DNA from: Thraustochytrium sp. TN22
Taxonomy: Eukaryota; Sar; Bigyra; Thraustochytrida; Thraustochytriidae
NCBI GenBank assembly: GCA_013306675.1
Contig: JABLUY010000236.1
Span: forward strand, 1 to 57,035
Reading direction: 5' to 3'
DNA length: 57,035 nt
Shown one piece after another: positions 25,166-34,966 of the stretch (positions are counted from its first letter, which is position 1; every line of letters begins with the position of its first letter). The notes beneath the pieces were generated by a model, which was not told where the DNA came from, did no database searches, and worked only from the letters and a program-made list of their open reading frames with translations. The translations under genes and the position numbers were made by a program.

Positions 25166-25650
25166 CAATCATTTTCACTACGTTCCAACGTTGCCACGCC
25201 ACGCCGCGCTGAGGACCTCGCTGCATGGTCACCGCGGCAGATGTGCGCTGCTCGTGTTCGTGCTCCGATGCTCATGCTCGTCACGTCTGGTCAGGCTGGT
25301 GAAACGTTGTGTTTGGCCCTTTTTGCCAAAGAACTACGCACCCAAAAAGCTTAGGACTTCGAAGGCCTCTGGGAAGTTACATCGAAGGCTTCTTCACGCC
25401 GAAGGCTTCTTCACGCCAAGTTCTGTCGTCTGTGTGCAGTGTTCGTGCCTCACTGTCAGTGTGCTCCTCTCTGTCCGAGTCAGACAGCCTGTGATCAAGT
25501 GTCGGCGAAGGCCTGCAGGTACTTCTTCGAGTTCTGTCGTGGCGTCTGTGTGTCGTTGAAGCTTGAACAGCCCTTGAACAGGCCAGGCAGGCAAACCTTG
25601 GTCAAGGACTCGCGCGCGCGCGCGTGCGGGCAGCGCGCCGCCGCGCGAGG
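25166..25650. other. Intergenic region
   Basis: A 485-bp spacer before the F-box-like gene. It is AT-richer than average and holds two perfect 17-bp repeats at 25383-25416. It presumably contains the 3' end of the upstream gene and the promoter of the next. Confidence 0.55.
25383..25416. repeat. 17-bp perfect direct repeat, 2 copies
   Basis: CGAAGGCTTCTTCACGC occurs at 25383-25399 and 25400-25416 with no spacer. Confidence 0.9.
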
Positions 25651-27492
25651 ATGGGGCGCACGCGCGCGGCGGCCGCCGGGCTGGCCCTGGGCGAGGACGA
25701 GGTGGCGCTGGTGGCGTCCTTCTGCGATGGGGCGGCGCTCGCGGCGCTGGCCTCGAGCTGTCGCGGGGCGCGCGATGCTCTGGCGCGCAGGGACGACCTC
25801 TGGGCAGCAGTCTATGCCGGCTTGCCGCAAGCCGAGGAGACCGGGCCGCCGCGGATGCGCAAGGGCGCGCTCTGGCGCGACGTGGCGCTGCGCGCCGTGG
25901 CCGGCCGCATCAAGGTGCTGGTGCGGCCAGTGGCGCGCCAGCCCGGCCCAGTCTTCGAGCTCGTCGTGCCGCGCGCCACGACGCTCTTCGGGCTCAAGCA
26001 GCTCGTGCGCCGCAAGCAGCTGCTAGAGCACGGCGTGACGCTGCAAGACTTCGAGCTCATCGACCTGGACTCGGCCCTCGCGCTCGGCGTGCGCGGCTTT
26101 GACGCGCTGCCGCCGTCCGACCTCAGCGTGCTCTTCCTGTCCTCGGACAGCCTGCTGCGCTCCATGCACGCCAACGAGTCGCTGCGCGGCCTGCTGCACC
26201 GCAACCAACGCCCAGCCTGGCGCAAGACGCTGCGCTTCGTGCCGGACGGCATCGAGCTGCTGCAGGTCTTCGTCGACCCGCACGGCCAGCTGCAGTCGCC
26301 GGCGCTCGGCGAGCCGGGCTTCGACGCCGACCTCTCCTCGCGCCCAGAAGAGGAGATGGCCCTGTCGCCCGGCTCGCGCGGGCGCCTGGAGTTTGCGGCC
26401 CAGCGCCGCGCGCCGCGCCTGGCCTGCTCGGACGCGCTGCGCCGCCTCAAGGCCGGGGACCTCGGGGTGTTCGTCAACCAGTCGCTCGACGGCGACGACG
26501 AGGCGCTCGGCCGCCTCATGGGCCTGCTCGAGGACGCGCAGCGCGGCATTGGACACAACGCGCACAAGCCGTTCTGGACCGGCGGCCCGCTGCACCCGCT
26601 GGCGCACGTCGCGCTGGCGCGCCGCCCGCTGCCGCTTCGCATGAGGGCGCGCGCCGCTGGCGGCCTCATCTTGCTTTGCGCGAGCCGCGTGTGCGACAAG
26701 GACTTTGTCGTTGCCGTGCTGGCGCGAGGCGCCCTGCGCTCGGGCTTCCCCTGCGCATTTACGCGCCTCGTCTTCGCGCTGCTGCCGCTCATCGTACGCA
26801 CGCAGGTCAAGCAAATCATGGAGGGCGAGATCGACTGGATCCCGCTCATCTTCGCCACCAAGTTTGTCGCACGCGCCACGGTCCTGGTCTGCCGCGCCTT
26901 CGTGCCGGTCTTTAGCCTGGCGCTTGCGCACGAGGCGCTGCTGTGCTTCTTGCGCACGCTGCTCACCGAGGAGAGGGAGCGCGACGACCTGCTCGTCTAC
27001 GCCGCGCTCGTCTTCTTCTTTTGGCGCCGCACGCCGCTCCCGCCGTCCCTGTCGCTCGCCGACCTGGCGCTGCCCACGCCCTTTGAGCGCCTGGTCGCTT
27101 CCCCGCCGGCCGCGGCGCGCCAGCCAGGCCTGCTCGCCGCGCTCTGGCGCATGCTCGGCCCCACGCTGCTGCGCACCTTCACGCTCGACGACCTCGCGCC
27201 ATACACGCGCATGACGCGCCGCGCCGGCCTGCGCCTCTGGTCCTTTAGCACGCGCCGCGTGCCGCGCCTCGCCGCGCGCCTCGCCAAGGCCGTGCGCACG
27301 CTGCGCCACCAGGTCGTCCTGCAGTACGTGCTGTCCGGCCTCGCCTGGGCGTACGCTGAGCGCCGCCTCACGCATGCTACCAGCGTCTCGCTCCCGGTCT
27401 ACGCCTACTCTGTCCCCTTTGTGCTCTCCATCATGCTCGTGCGCCTTCGCATGGCGCTCTCCGACTCGTACTACTACATGCTGTACTTTTGA
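25651..27492 (+). CDS. F-box-like protein with C-terminal membrane-embedded region
   Basis: A 613-residue protein. The longer frame starts with a GTG; the ATG at 25651 (MGRTRAAAAG) is used. Residues about 12-56 resemble an F-box: a short Leu-rich helix set ending LARRDDLWAAVYAG. Residues about 85-170 could be a ubiquitin-like fold (IKVLVRPVA, then LFGLKQLVRRKQLLEHGVTL), but this is weak. The second half has hydrophobic stretches (about 345-365, 385-400, 415-445, 485-500 and 565-610), suggesting a multi-pass membrane domain. F-box proteins select substrates for SCF ubiquitin ligases, so a membrane-tethered adaptor is one idea. I do not recognise the whole protein. Its stop lies 23 nt from the convergent metallophosphatase stop. 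Confidence 0.7.
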   Translation: MGRTRAAAAGLALGEDEVALVASFCDGAALAALASSCRGARDALARRDDLWAAVYAGLPQAEETGPPRMRKGALWRDVALRAVAGRIKVLVRPVARQPGPVFELVVPRATTLFGLKQLVRRKQLLEHGVTLQDFELIDLDSALALGVRGFDALPPSDLSVLFLSSDSLLRSMHANESLRGLLHRNQRPAWRKTLRFVPDGIELLQVFVDPHGQLQSPALGEPGFDADLSSRPEEEMALSPGSRGRLEFAAQRRAPRLACSDALRRLKAGDLGVFVNQSLDGDDEALGRLMGLLEDAQRGIGHNAHKPFWTGGPLHPLAHVALARRPLPLRMRARAAGGLILLCASRVCDKDFVVAVLARGALRSGFPCAFTRLVFALLPLIVRTQVKQIMEGEIDWIPLIFATKFVARATVLVCRAFVPVFSLALAHEALLCFLRTLLTEERERDDLLVYAALVFFFWRRTPLPPSLSLADLALPTPFERLVASPPAAARQPGLLAALWRMLGPTLLRTFTLDDLAPYTRMTRRAGLRLWSFSTRRVPRLAARLAKAVRTLRHQVVLQYVLSGLAWAYAERRLTHATSVSLPVYAYSVPFVLSIMLVRLRMALSDSYYYMLYF

Positions 27493-27504
27493 TAACAGTT
27501 TACA

Positions 27505-27510
27505 TTTATT
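27505..27510 (-). terminator. AATAAA-type polyadenylation hexamer
   Basis: On the minus strand AATAAA occurs 6 nt after the metallophosphatase stop, inside the 23-nt gap to the convergent gene. Cleavage 10-30 nt further on would fall inside the coding end of the F-box-like gene. Hexamer use in this organism is unknown. Confidence 0.4.
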
Positions 27511-27515
27511 ATTCA

Positions 27516-29771
27516 TCACGGATCGCGCGTCAGCGTCACCTTCTCCAGCAGGTACGGCGCAACCTGGTCGGACGTGAAGCGTGGTGACGCCTCGTCACGG
27601 CCGTCCGTCTCGTGCCACTTGCGCGGGGTGCGGTCCGTCACGATGGAGTAAAACTCGAGGTCGCCGTTCTCCAAGATGGCGACCCGTACAAAGCCCTTGA
27701 AGTCACCGCACTGCACCGTGCTAATGGCCTCGTTGTAGTGCCACGACGCCAAATCAATTGAGAGCCGAAAGTAGACCGCCGTCACCACGCCGCTCGCCAC
27801 CGCGCCCACCATGTACATGAGCACGTTGGCCATGGTGCAGTACGCCAGCAGGAGACCCCAGCTAGGCGTGACCTTGGCCAAAAGGGAGATGAGCACCCAA
27901 TCGATCGAAAAGCGCGCCAAAGTGGCCACGACGACGTGCATGCCGGTGTGGATGACAATGAGCACGGCCGCCACAGCCATGTCGCAAAGCTTGTGCAGCT
28001 CGTAGTTGGAGGTTACAATGATGAAGCTGAACACCAGCAGTACGACGAGGGCAGGATAGAAGAAACCCGTGCGCACGCCGGCGCTGATCACTTCACCAAT
28101 GAGCAGGTGGTCCATGTCCGCCACACGCTCTGGCGCGTACGCGCCCGGGTACACGCCCATGAAGAGCACCATGTAGATGGCGCCGGCAAACCGCAGGTAG
28201 TCGCGGCTCGTCGTGCGAAAGAACATGAGCGCCCAGTTCTCGTTCCAGAACTGCTCAAAGGTCGACGGCCGAGGGAAGTCGCACCGTGTCTCCACCTCGC
28301 GGCCGGCCTCGCCCAGCAGAGCCACGCGCTCGGTGCGCGGGAAGTGGGTCGAATGTCCAAACGCACCGCCGTGGCCCGCCACAATGTACTGGCGCGCCGA
28401 GGTCCTCGTGCAGTTATTCGATTCGATCTCCGCCGCGCCGACCTCGGCCTGGGCCTTGGCGTGCGGTGCTCTGCTGAGCTCTTCCGGTTGCATCTCGTAC
28501 GCACGGAATGGCGCGTCCGCGTCCACCTCCTCCATGCGCCGGTAGTAGTGCAGGTCGCCGGCCAGGACGGCGCGCACGCGGGGACCGAGAGACGCCCGCC
28601 ACTCGCGCAGCCGCGGCATGGCCTTGTACCCGAGCGTGCCGTTCTTGATCCACTCCGGCACGTGGTAGACGACGATGAGACGCTCCTCATCGGCCAGCTC
28701 GATGCCGTTGAACCACTCCATCTGATACTCGTCAATGTCCTCCGGCTCCGGGCCAAGGTCGACGACGAAGACAACCCAGTCCCGCGGCAGGCGGAGCGCA
28801 AAGTACGAGCCGCGCTGCGGCAGCCGCCAGCCGCCCAAGGACTCCCTGGGCAGCAGGAACTTGCGAAAGCCCGCGAGACCGTCAATGTACTCGTGGTTGC
28901 CCGCGGCGAGGTACATGGCCTCGCCGTCGCTGGCGGCCTCCGGAAACGCCCACATGTATGGCTGGAAGAAGCGGTGGTAGAAGTTATCCCACGTGAAGAT
29001 CGGGTAGCAGATGTCGCCGCCGTGCACGACGAGGCGCCCGCGGGGTAGCTGCACGCGGCGCGGCGCCTCGCCCTCCTCGCGCTCCTCGACCTCAATGGAC
29101 GGCTGGCCCAGCAGGTGCGCCACAAGGTACGTGGAGTCGAAGCCATCGCCCGTGTCGGCCACAAAGTCAAAAAAGTACCGGCCGTCCTCCGCGAGCCTGG
29201 CCTCGGACCGCTCATCAAAGACCTCTGCGCGCGAGCGGATCCACTCCTCCTTGCGCGCGTCCAGATCGTGCGGGCTCACCCACCCCGCAATCTTCTCGTA
29301 GACCAGTTCCATGGCGAATCCCCAGCCGAACCAGCTCACCATCGGATACTGGCCTCGAATCTTGCGTCGCATCTCGGCCGACGGCCACACTTGCTCGCGC
29401 ACATGGACGCCGGTGCGCAGCAGCACGCATGCCAAGACGCCCGCCGCGCCCACGGCCCAGCCTACGTCGTCGCGCAGGCCGTCAAAGCCCAGCGCCAGCA
29501 GCCCGAGCGCCACGGCGCCCACCACGACGGCGCGCGTCGCCAGCGCCCACCATGCCCAGCAGAACGGGTTGAGCAGTTCGAGCCACGCCGGCCTGTGCAG
29601 TTCCTTGGTCGGGTGCGCGCCGTGCTCCTTGGCGCCCTGTGGCCGTTCCTCCTCCTCCTCCTGCTCCCGCTGCTTGTCCTGCTCCCGCTGCAGCGCCTCG
29701 TCCGCGGGCTCTGTGTTACTCTGCACCCGCACGGCCACCTCGGCGTCGTCGACCCGCGCCTGCGACTCCAT
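27516..29771 (-). CDS. Membrane-anchored calcineurin-like metallophosphoesterase
   Basis: A 751-residue protein from an ATG. A charged Glu/Gln-rich head (1-60) precedes one or two helices (about 75-120). The phosphoesterase domain spans about 200-480: FVADTGDG (204-210), GGDICYP (251-257), GNHEY (291-295), VVYH (367-370), AGDLHYY (404-410) and GHGGAFGH (466-473). These supply the Asp, Asn and His ligands of a two-metal centre, with GDLHYY in place of the usual GHxH. About five to six helices follow (500-690), then a 60-residue soluble tail. Substrate is unknown; a hydrolase facing one side of a membrane is inferred. Confidence 0.85.
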   Translation of the reverse strand: MESQARVDDAEVAVRVQSNTEPADEALQREQDKQREQEEEEERPQGAKEHGAHPTKELHRPAWLELLNPFCWAWWALATRAVVVGAVALGLLALGFDGLRDDVGWAVGAAGVLACVLLRTGVHVREQVWPSAEMRRKIRGQYPMVSWFGWGFAMELVYEKIAGWVSPHDLDARKEEWIRSRAEVFDERSEARLAEDGRYFFDFVADTGDGFDSTYLVAHLLGQPSIEVEEREEGEAPRRVQLPRGRLVVHGGDICYPIFTWDNFYHRFFQPYMWAFPEAASDGEAMYLAAGNHEYIDGLAGFRKFLLPRESLGGWRLPQRGSYFALRLPRDWVVFVVDLGPEPEDIDEYQMEWFNGIELADEERLIVVYHVPEWIKNGTLGYKAMPRLREWRASLGPRVRAVLAGDLHYYRRMEEVDADAPFRAYEMQPEELSRAPHAKAQAEVGAAEIESNNCTRTSARQYIVAGHGGAFGHSTHFPRTERVALLGEAGREVETRCDFPRPSTFEQFWNENWALMFFRTTSRDYLRFAGAIYMVLFMGVYPGAYAPERVADMDHLLIGEVISAGVRTGFFYPALVVLLVFSFIIVTSNYELHKLCDMAVAAVLIVIHTGMHVVVATLARFSIDWVLISLLAKVTPSWGLLLAYCTMANVLMYMVGAVASGVVTAVYFRLSIDLASWHYNEAISTVQCGDFKGFVRVAILENGDLEFYSIVTDRTPRKWHETDGRDEASPRFTSDQVAPYLLEKVTLTRDP

Positions 29772-30769
29772 GGTCTCTGGCCGGCGGCTTCGATTGATTG
29801 ATCAACCGGTTCTGCTGCCCGCCTGCCTGCTGGCCGGCGTGCCCGCGTCGCCGCGAGGCTCGAGCCGAGTCGGGCGAGCTAGCTCCAGCGAGCAGCTAGC
29901 TGGAACTGTGCTTTGCTCGCCAACGCGCCGCGATCGACGACGGCGCAGTGGGGCGCACGGCGCACGCGGCCCGCGCTCAGCTCTGCGTCGCGCCCCGGCC
30001 TCGCGCCGCGCGCGAGTCTGCGCGCTTCTTGCGTCGAGCACCTAGCTCACGCTCGCGCGCCGCGCCGGTCGCCACGGCGCCACGCACCTACTGGCCTCGC
30101 TCGCTCGAGCTCGCTACCCGAGCTAGATTCCGGTCTGCCGCTCGGTCGCCGCCGCTCGAGCTCGCCGTCCTCCTCGCCGTCCACGTCCTCCCGCGCGCCC
30201 GCGCCCAGGCTGCCGGGTCCGGTCTGCGGGTTCTGCTCGACGTCAGACCACGGGATGTATGTATGCGTTGGCGCCTCGCGACGCCGCTGCCCGCGCCGCT
30301 CGGCTCCTGGCTGCCGCGCAGCAGCTCGTGCTGCGCCCGCGCCGCCTCGCCGCCGCGCGCCGCCTGCAGGCAGTGCCGGCCCTGATTCCAGCTCGGAGTT
30401 GATTCAGGTTTGCTGTGCCCATGCCCGCCTTCCTGCCCGCGCGTGGCGCCCGGCCCTGCACGCGCTCGCCCGCCGTTGCGATGACCTGCACGATGCGCGG
30501 CTCCGAGCGACCATGTCGAGCGAGCGCTAGAGATGCCATGGGTGCGAGTGGGTGCGAGTTCCTGGCGGGGCGATTGACTCTGGGATGATGACTCTGATCG
30601 ATGATCAGAAGGTGCCGGCGCTGCAAGGTGGCGGTGAACTGGCGCCGTGGCGATGGTTGCGCGAAAGCTGCGAAAGCTACCACCTGCCAGAGCAGTGGCC
30701 GGAGGCGGAGCCGGCACTGCAAGGCAAGGCGTGGCGAGGCGCCCCGCGCGACCTTTCGCCAGTATGCTC

Positions 30770-30794
30770 TCTAGCTAGCTAGCTAGCTAGCTAG
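30770..30794. repeat. (AGCT)n microsatellite
   Basis: About six units of the self-complementary tetranucleotide, so the tract can form a hairpin. Confidence 0.85.
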
Positions 30795-30889
30795 AGCGAG
30801 GCGTGGCGAGGCATACGCTGCCGTCCGTGGTAGTGATGAGTCGGCGATCCGGCGAAGCAAGGCGTGGCGAGGCCCGCGTGCGGGTCCCT

Positions 30890-30950
30890 CCGCCGGGGCC
30901 AGAGGCGTCTGAGAGGCCTTCCGCCGGGGCCAGAGGCGTCTGAGAGGCCT
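30890..30950. repeat. Two 30-bp perfect direct repeats
   Basis: Copies at 30890-30919 and 30921-30950 begin CCGCCGGGGCCAGAGGCGTC and are identical over 30 bp, one base apart. Confidence 0.9.
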
Positions 30951-31167
30951 CCTTGGAACTAACATAAGCGCTGCGGACACTGGCGACAACTTCAGCTTGC
31001 AGCCTTGCACTGCATGCAGCGGCCGCGTGCGGCGCGTGCGTGGCGTGTCCGAGCCGCCGTGTCATCGTCACCATTGTGTCGCAGCAGGCAGTGCACGGCA
31101 AATGTCGTGCATGATCTTTTTTTTTATCCTCTCCGAGTCCTTGATCAATTCTAAGGTCAGCCTGACG

Positions 31168-32586
31168 TCAGGAAAGCATGGCGTCGAGCGGGGAGCGACG
31201 CACGGGCGGACGCAGCGTGTCAAAGGGCAGGAAAGGGTGGAGGCAGGCCGGGAGCGGCACGGAGCCGTCAGCGCGCTGGTGCGTCTCGAGGATGGCGAGG
31301 ATGACGCGCGGGATGGCGAGCGCCGTGCCGTTGAGGGTGTGCACGAAGCCGCGGTCCTCGGGGTCGGTCGCGTCGGCGTAGCGCACGTCGAGGCGGCGTG
31401 CCTGGTAGTCCGTGCAGTTGGAGATGGAGGCGACCTCGCCGTAGGCCGCGCGCGAAGGCATGTAGACCTGGACGTCGTACTTGCGCGCCGCCGGGTTGCC
31501 GAGCTCATCCGGGTACATGTCCACGGTGCGCCAATGCAAGCCTAGGTCGTCGCAAATGGCTTCCTGAATGTTGACGAGGCGGTCGTGCTCCGCGGCCGAC
31601 TGGTCCGGGCGGCAAAACACGAACATCTCGGCCTTGCTGAACTGGTGCAGGCGGTAGAGCCCGCGCGAGAGCGCGCCGCCGCCGCCCGCCTCCGCGCGGA
31701 AACAGTGGCTGAAGCCCGCCAGGCGCTCGGGCAGGCCGGACCGGTACAGCGAGCCCATGCGCGCGCCGGCGAGCGCCACCTCGGAGGTGCCGGCCAGGCA
31801 GAGGTCCGCGCTGCGGTGCTCGTCCGAAGACGTGTTGAGGACGCGGTAGACGTGCGAGGTGTCGTCGCGCGGCTGGAAGCCGCACGCCTCCAGCACGGGC
31901 CGCCGCACAAGGTCCGGCGTGAGCATGGGCGAGAAGCCGAGCTGGCGGTACAGCTTATTGAGCACCCACTGCGAGAGAGCCAGCTCCAGCAGCGCGCCCT
32001 CATTCTTGAGCGTGGCGAACCGCGGGCCCGACGTCTGCACCGGGCTCTTGAAGTCCACGATCTCCAGCTCCTCGCCCAGCGCCACGTGGTCGCGGATGTC
32101 AAAGTCAAAGGTCGGCCGGGGCGCCTCGCGCTCGCGGACCACGACGCCCTCGCCGTTGTCCTCCTCCGGGAGCCCCAGCTGCTTGGCCGTCTCGCCGCGG
32201 CGCGGGCCCTCGGGGTCCAGCCAGTTCGGCAGCTGCAGCGCCGCCTCGTCCAGCGCCTCCTGCGCGACCTGCAGCTCCTCCTCCAGCGTCGCCAGCCGCG
32301 CCTTGAGCTCGCGCCCGCGCTCCACCAGGTCTGCTGGCGGCCGCCCCTTGCCCTTGGACTTGGCCGCCACCTCGTTGCGCTCCTGCCGCAGCCGTTGCGC
32401 CTCGCGCGTCAGCTCCAGCTGCGCGCCGCGCAGCGCCACCACGCGCTCCACGCGCGCCGTCGCCTCCTGCGCCGCCACGCCGCCGCCGCGCAGCTCCATC
32501 TCGCGCGCCAGCGTCCCTGCATCGCGCGCCACGCGATCGAAGTCCGCTCGCGCGCGCGCGGCCGTCGCCAGCCCGCGACGCAGCAT
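31168..32586 (-). CDS. Seryl-tRNA synthetase, probably mitochondrial
   Basis: A 472-residue class II aminoacyl-tRNA synthetase that charges tRNA-Ser. The longer frame starts with a GTG; the ATG at 32586 gives MLRRGLATAARARADFDRVA, an Arg/Ala/Leu-rich, acid-free start typical of a mitochondrial presequence. Residues about 25-120 are the coiled-coil tRNA-binding arm. The catalytic core carries motif 2 (FRAEAGGGG, then RLHQFSKAEMFVF) and motif 3 (NGTALAIPRVILAILET), close to bacterial-type SerRS; a TSEVAL motif lies upstream, as expected. Length fits the bacterial/mitochondrial type. A separate cytosolic SerRS is expected elsewhere. Confidence 0.93.
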   Translation of the reverse strand: MLRRGLATAARARADFDRVARDAGTLAREMELRGGGVAAQEATARVERVVALRGAQLELTREAQRLRQERNEVAAKSKGKGRPPADLVERGRELKARLATLEEELQVAQEALDEAALQLPNWLDPEGPRRGETAKQLGLPEEDNGEGVVVREREAPRPTFDFDIRDHVALGEELEIVDFKSPVQTSGPRFATLKNEGALLELALSQWVLNKLYRQLGFSPMLTPDLVRRPVLEACGFQPRDDTSHVYRVLNTSSDEHRSADLCLAGTSEVALAGARMGSLYRSGLPERLAGFSHCFRAEAGGGGALSRGLYRLHQFSKAEMFVFCRPDQSAAEHDRLVNIQEAICDDLGLHWRTVDMYPDELGNPAARKYDVQVYMPSRAAYGEVASISNCTDYQARRLDVRYADATDPEDRGFVHTLNGTALAIPRVILAILETHQRADGSVPLPACLHPFLPFDTLRPPVRRSPLDAMLS

Positions 32587-33189
32587 CCTGCCTGCCGCTT
32601 CTCCGCGCAGCGAGCCTCGCCGAGTCGACTCGAGTCTGCTCTGCGCTGGCTGGCTCACTCTCAGGCCTCAGGCTGTCTGCCAGGGACGCGCTGCGCAGCC
32701 ACTGGCATGGCGAGCCGCGAACCTCGCGCGGCCTGGCCTGGGGCGGCCTGCGGTTGGCTCTAGCTCGCCCAGTGCGGCTCTAGCTCGCCCAGGCCCAAGA
32801 GCAAGGCTGCCAGGGCCAGTGGGGAAGCGAGCAAGAGCCCGCGAGTCCGCGAGCCCAGGCAAGTCCGCTCGAGCCCAGGCAAGTCCGCGCGAGCCCAGGC
32901 AAGTCCGCTCGAGCCCAGGCAGTTCCGCGAGCCCAAGCAAGTCCGCGAGCCGCAAGCCCGAGAACCCAAACGACGTGGCAGAGCCTGTGAGTTGCGAGGC
33001 TCTGCTTGCAGCCAGGTCATCCTTCATTCTCTTTGACAGTGAGTATAAGTTACCAACACCGCGTACATGCTCTGGCGCGCGCAGAGCGCGCTACTTGTCA
33101 CCCTTGATCCTTTTCTGCGTCTCTCTCGCTCTCGCCGTCACGCTTTCGAGTTCGGCACAGTACATCACTGCCAGGCTTGGTGTCAAGTG
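32587..33189. other. Intergenic region with 20-bp repeats
   Basis: A 603-bp spacer between two minus-strand genes, with a tandem 20-bp repeat array (32756-32950) about 170 bp upstream of the SerRS start. Confidence 0.55.
32756..32950. repeat. 20-bp tandem repeat arrays
   Basis: GAGCCCAGGCAAGTCCGCTC repeats at 20-bp spacing from 32851 (32871, 32891, 32911), with degenerate copies after. A related pair, GGCTCTAGCTCGCCCAG, lies at 32756 and 32776, also 20 bp apart. Confidence 0.85.
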
Positions 33190-34671
33190 TCAGGGATTGT
33201 AGCTGGCATAGGCGGATGCCGAGATGCCTGTCGAGGAGTTAGCGGACCCGGTAGAGACGCGCTTAAAGCTCTTGCGCTTGTCGAGGTCGAGCTTGAGATC
33301 GCGGCAGCGGTTGATCTCGGCAATCCAAGTGTCGCGCTCCGGCAAAGAGCCTGGGATGAAGATGCGCACGCCGTTCTCCGCCGTCACCTTAAAGGCGCAG
33401 CCGACACGCGCGTGCTCGACGCCCTCGGCGCGCGCCTCGTCCTCGGCGGGCGCGGCGCCCCAGAACGCGAGGTGGTTGTGGTAGTGGTAGCGGCCGGGCC
33501 AGAGGCGCGAGGACGAGCAGTACAGCAGAATGTCCGTGAAGAGGAAGAGGTGCACCTCGCGCAGCGTGCCGATGGAACGCACCTTGAGCATGCGGCCCTC
33601 GCGCACGAAGCGGCGGCCCGGCTCGAGCAGCGTGACCGGGACGCCGCCCGGGCGCGCGGTCCACAGCATGCTCTGAATCTCCAAGATCTTGGCGTTGTCC
33701 TCGTGGCTGCGCAGGCGCTCGTTGACGTGGTCCGCCACGACGTGAATGTCAGCGAGCGCGGCCTCCAGCAGGTCCGCATCCGGGTGGCTGTCGGGCGTGC
33801 GCTTGCGTAGCTCCTTGAGGAGGAGCACGTAGCGCGGCAGGCGCTGGATCGGGTTGATCATGAGCGAGGACACGTCCTGGCAGCCCGCCGACTGTGCGCG
33901 CTCCGCCACGCGCTTGGCCGCCTCGTTATTGGCCAGCAGCTCCGTGACGCGCTTCACGCCGCTCTGGTACTGGTTCGTGTAGATGACGTAGACCTTGAAG
34001 AACATGGCGTGCGTCTTGAAGGCGTCACCCAGCGTCTGCTCCGGCCCCCAGGCCGCCAGCTTGCCCTCGAGCGCGCGCAAAAAGCTGTGCGCAAGGCCCA
34101 AAATCTCCTCTAGGTTGCCAAAGACCTGCGTGCGCTCCGCCGCGTCCAGCACCGGGACGGCGCCGTCACGCGCCTCGCACAAAGGCACGATGTAGTACTG
34201 GTGCAGCGACTCGAGCGCCTTGACGTAGGACCGCTCCGTCTCGAGGATCTCGCGCGCCACACGCGAGCGCTTCACCTCGTTGCTGTCGGTGGGCTGCGAC
34301 AGCCGCGCGCGCGCGCGCTGCATCTCGCGCGTCTCCGCCGACACGCGCGCCGGCCCGCCCGAGACGGCGCCGCCGCGCTGCTGCAGCTCGCTCAGCAGCT
34401 CGATGCGGCCCATCATGAAGACGATGTTGCGCGACAGCAGCGCCTGCACGTCCTGCGCGCCCGCGAACTGCGGCAGCACGCCCATGAGCGCCGCGCACGC
34501 CGCCATGTACGCGTCCGTGGCGCTGGCCGCCGTCGCCACGGCCTCGCCGTCGTCGCGCGCGGCGCCCGCATCTCCTCGCGCGCGCCGCTCCGCGTCCAGC
34601 GCTTGCTCCAGCTCCGCCGCCGCTGCGAACCCGCGCAGCGCCTCCTCCACCGCCTCGCGCGCGCGCGCCAT
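33190..34671 (-). CDS. Rho guanine nucleotide exchange factor (DH-PH)
   Basis: A 493-residue protein. An ATG at 34926 would add 85 residues of non-domain sequence in a poor context; the ATG at 34671 (MARAREAVEEALRGF) with G at -3 and +4 is preferred. A helical N-terminus is followed by a Dbl-homology domain (about 137-325: REILETERSYVKALE, and LINPIQRLPRY in the form MINPIQRLPRYVLLL) and a PH domain (about 345-455: FVREGRMLKV, HLFLFTDILLYC, and a final helix with DTWIAEINRCRDL). DH domains activate Rho-family GTPases by GDP release, and the PH domain assists membrane docking, so it likely controls actin. No kinase, SH3 or RGS domain is attached. Confidence 0.92.
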   Translation of the reverse strand: MARAREAVEEALRGFAAAAELEQALDAERRARGDAGAARDDGEAVATAASATDAYMAACAALMGVLPQFAGAQDVQALLSRNIVFMMGRIELLSELQQRGGAVSGGPARVSAETREMQRARARLSQPTDSNEVKRSRVAREILETERSYVKALESLHQYYIVPLCEARDGAVPVLDAAERTQVFGNLEEILGLAHSFLRALEGKLAAWGPEQTLGDAFKTHAMFFKVYVIYTNQYQSGVKRVTELLANNEAAKRVAERAQSAGCQDVSSLMINPIQRLPRYVLLLKELRKRTPDSHPDADLLEAALADIHVVADHVNERLRSHEDNAKILEIQSMLWTARPGGVPVTLLEPGRRFVREGRMLKVRSIGTLREVHLFLFTDILLYCSSSRLWPGRYHYHNHLAFWGAAPAEDEARAEGVEHARVGCAFKVTAENGVRIFIPGSLPERDTWIAEINRCRDLKLDLDKRKSFKRVSTGSANSSTGISASAYASYNP

Positions 34672-34966
34672 CGCGCCGCCGCGCCGCCGCGCGCGCGCCT
34701 CTGCTCCGAGTCCGCTTTGCGCTCCGCTCAGGCTCGACCTGGACGACGGGCCCGCGGCGGACAACCCGCCGGTACCCGCACCAGGGGTACACCCCTGCCA
34801 GGGAGCTCCTACGATCGCCACACGGCATCGGCCTGCAGCAGGACACGCACGCACAAGGGATCGACAGCTTCTTCTTGCATTCTTTGCCCTGCATTGCGTC
34901 GCGTTGCGGCGCGTCGGGTCTACCATCTACTACGCCCAGGCCTACTCGCTGCAGGGCAGGAAAAAG

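Larger units (their letters stand above)
29772..31167. other. Intergenic region, 1.4 kb
   Basis: Between two minus-strand genes. It contains an AGCT microsatellite (30770-30794), two 30-bp direct repeats (30890-30950) and a T-rich tract near 31112. Open frames up to about 200 codons are arginine-rich, lack domains and overlap each other, so none is called. The promoter of the metallophosphatase gene should lie in the first few hundred bases. Confidence 0.55.

Noticed and set aside
30890-30950. 30-bp direct repeats as a CRISPR-like array
   Set aside because: There are only two copies with a one-base gap and no spacers; the context is eukaryotic.
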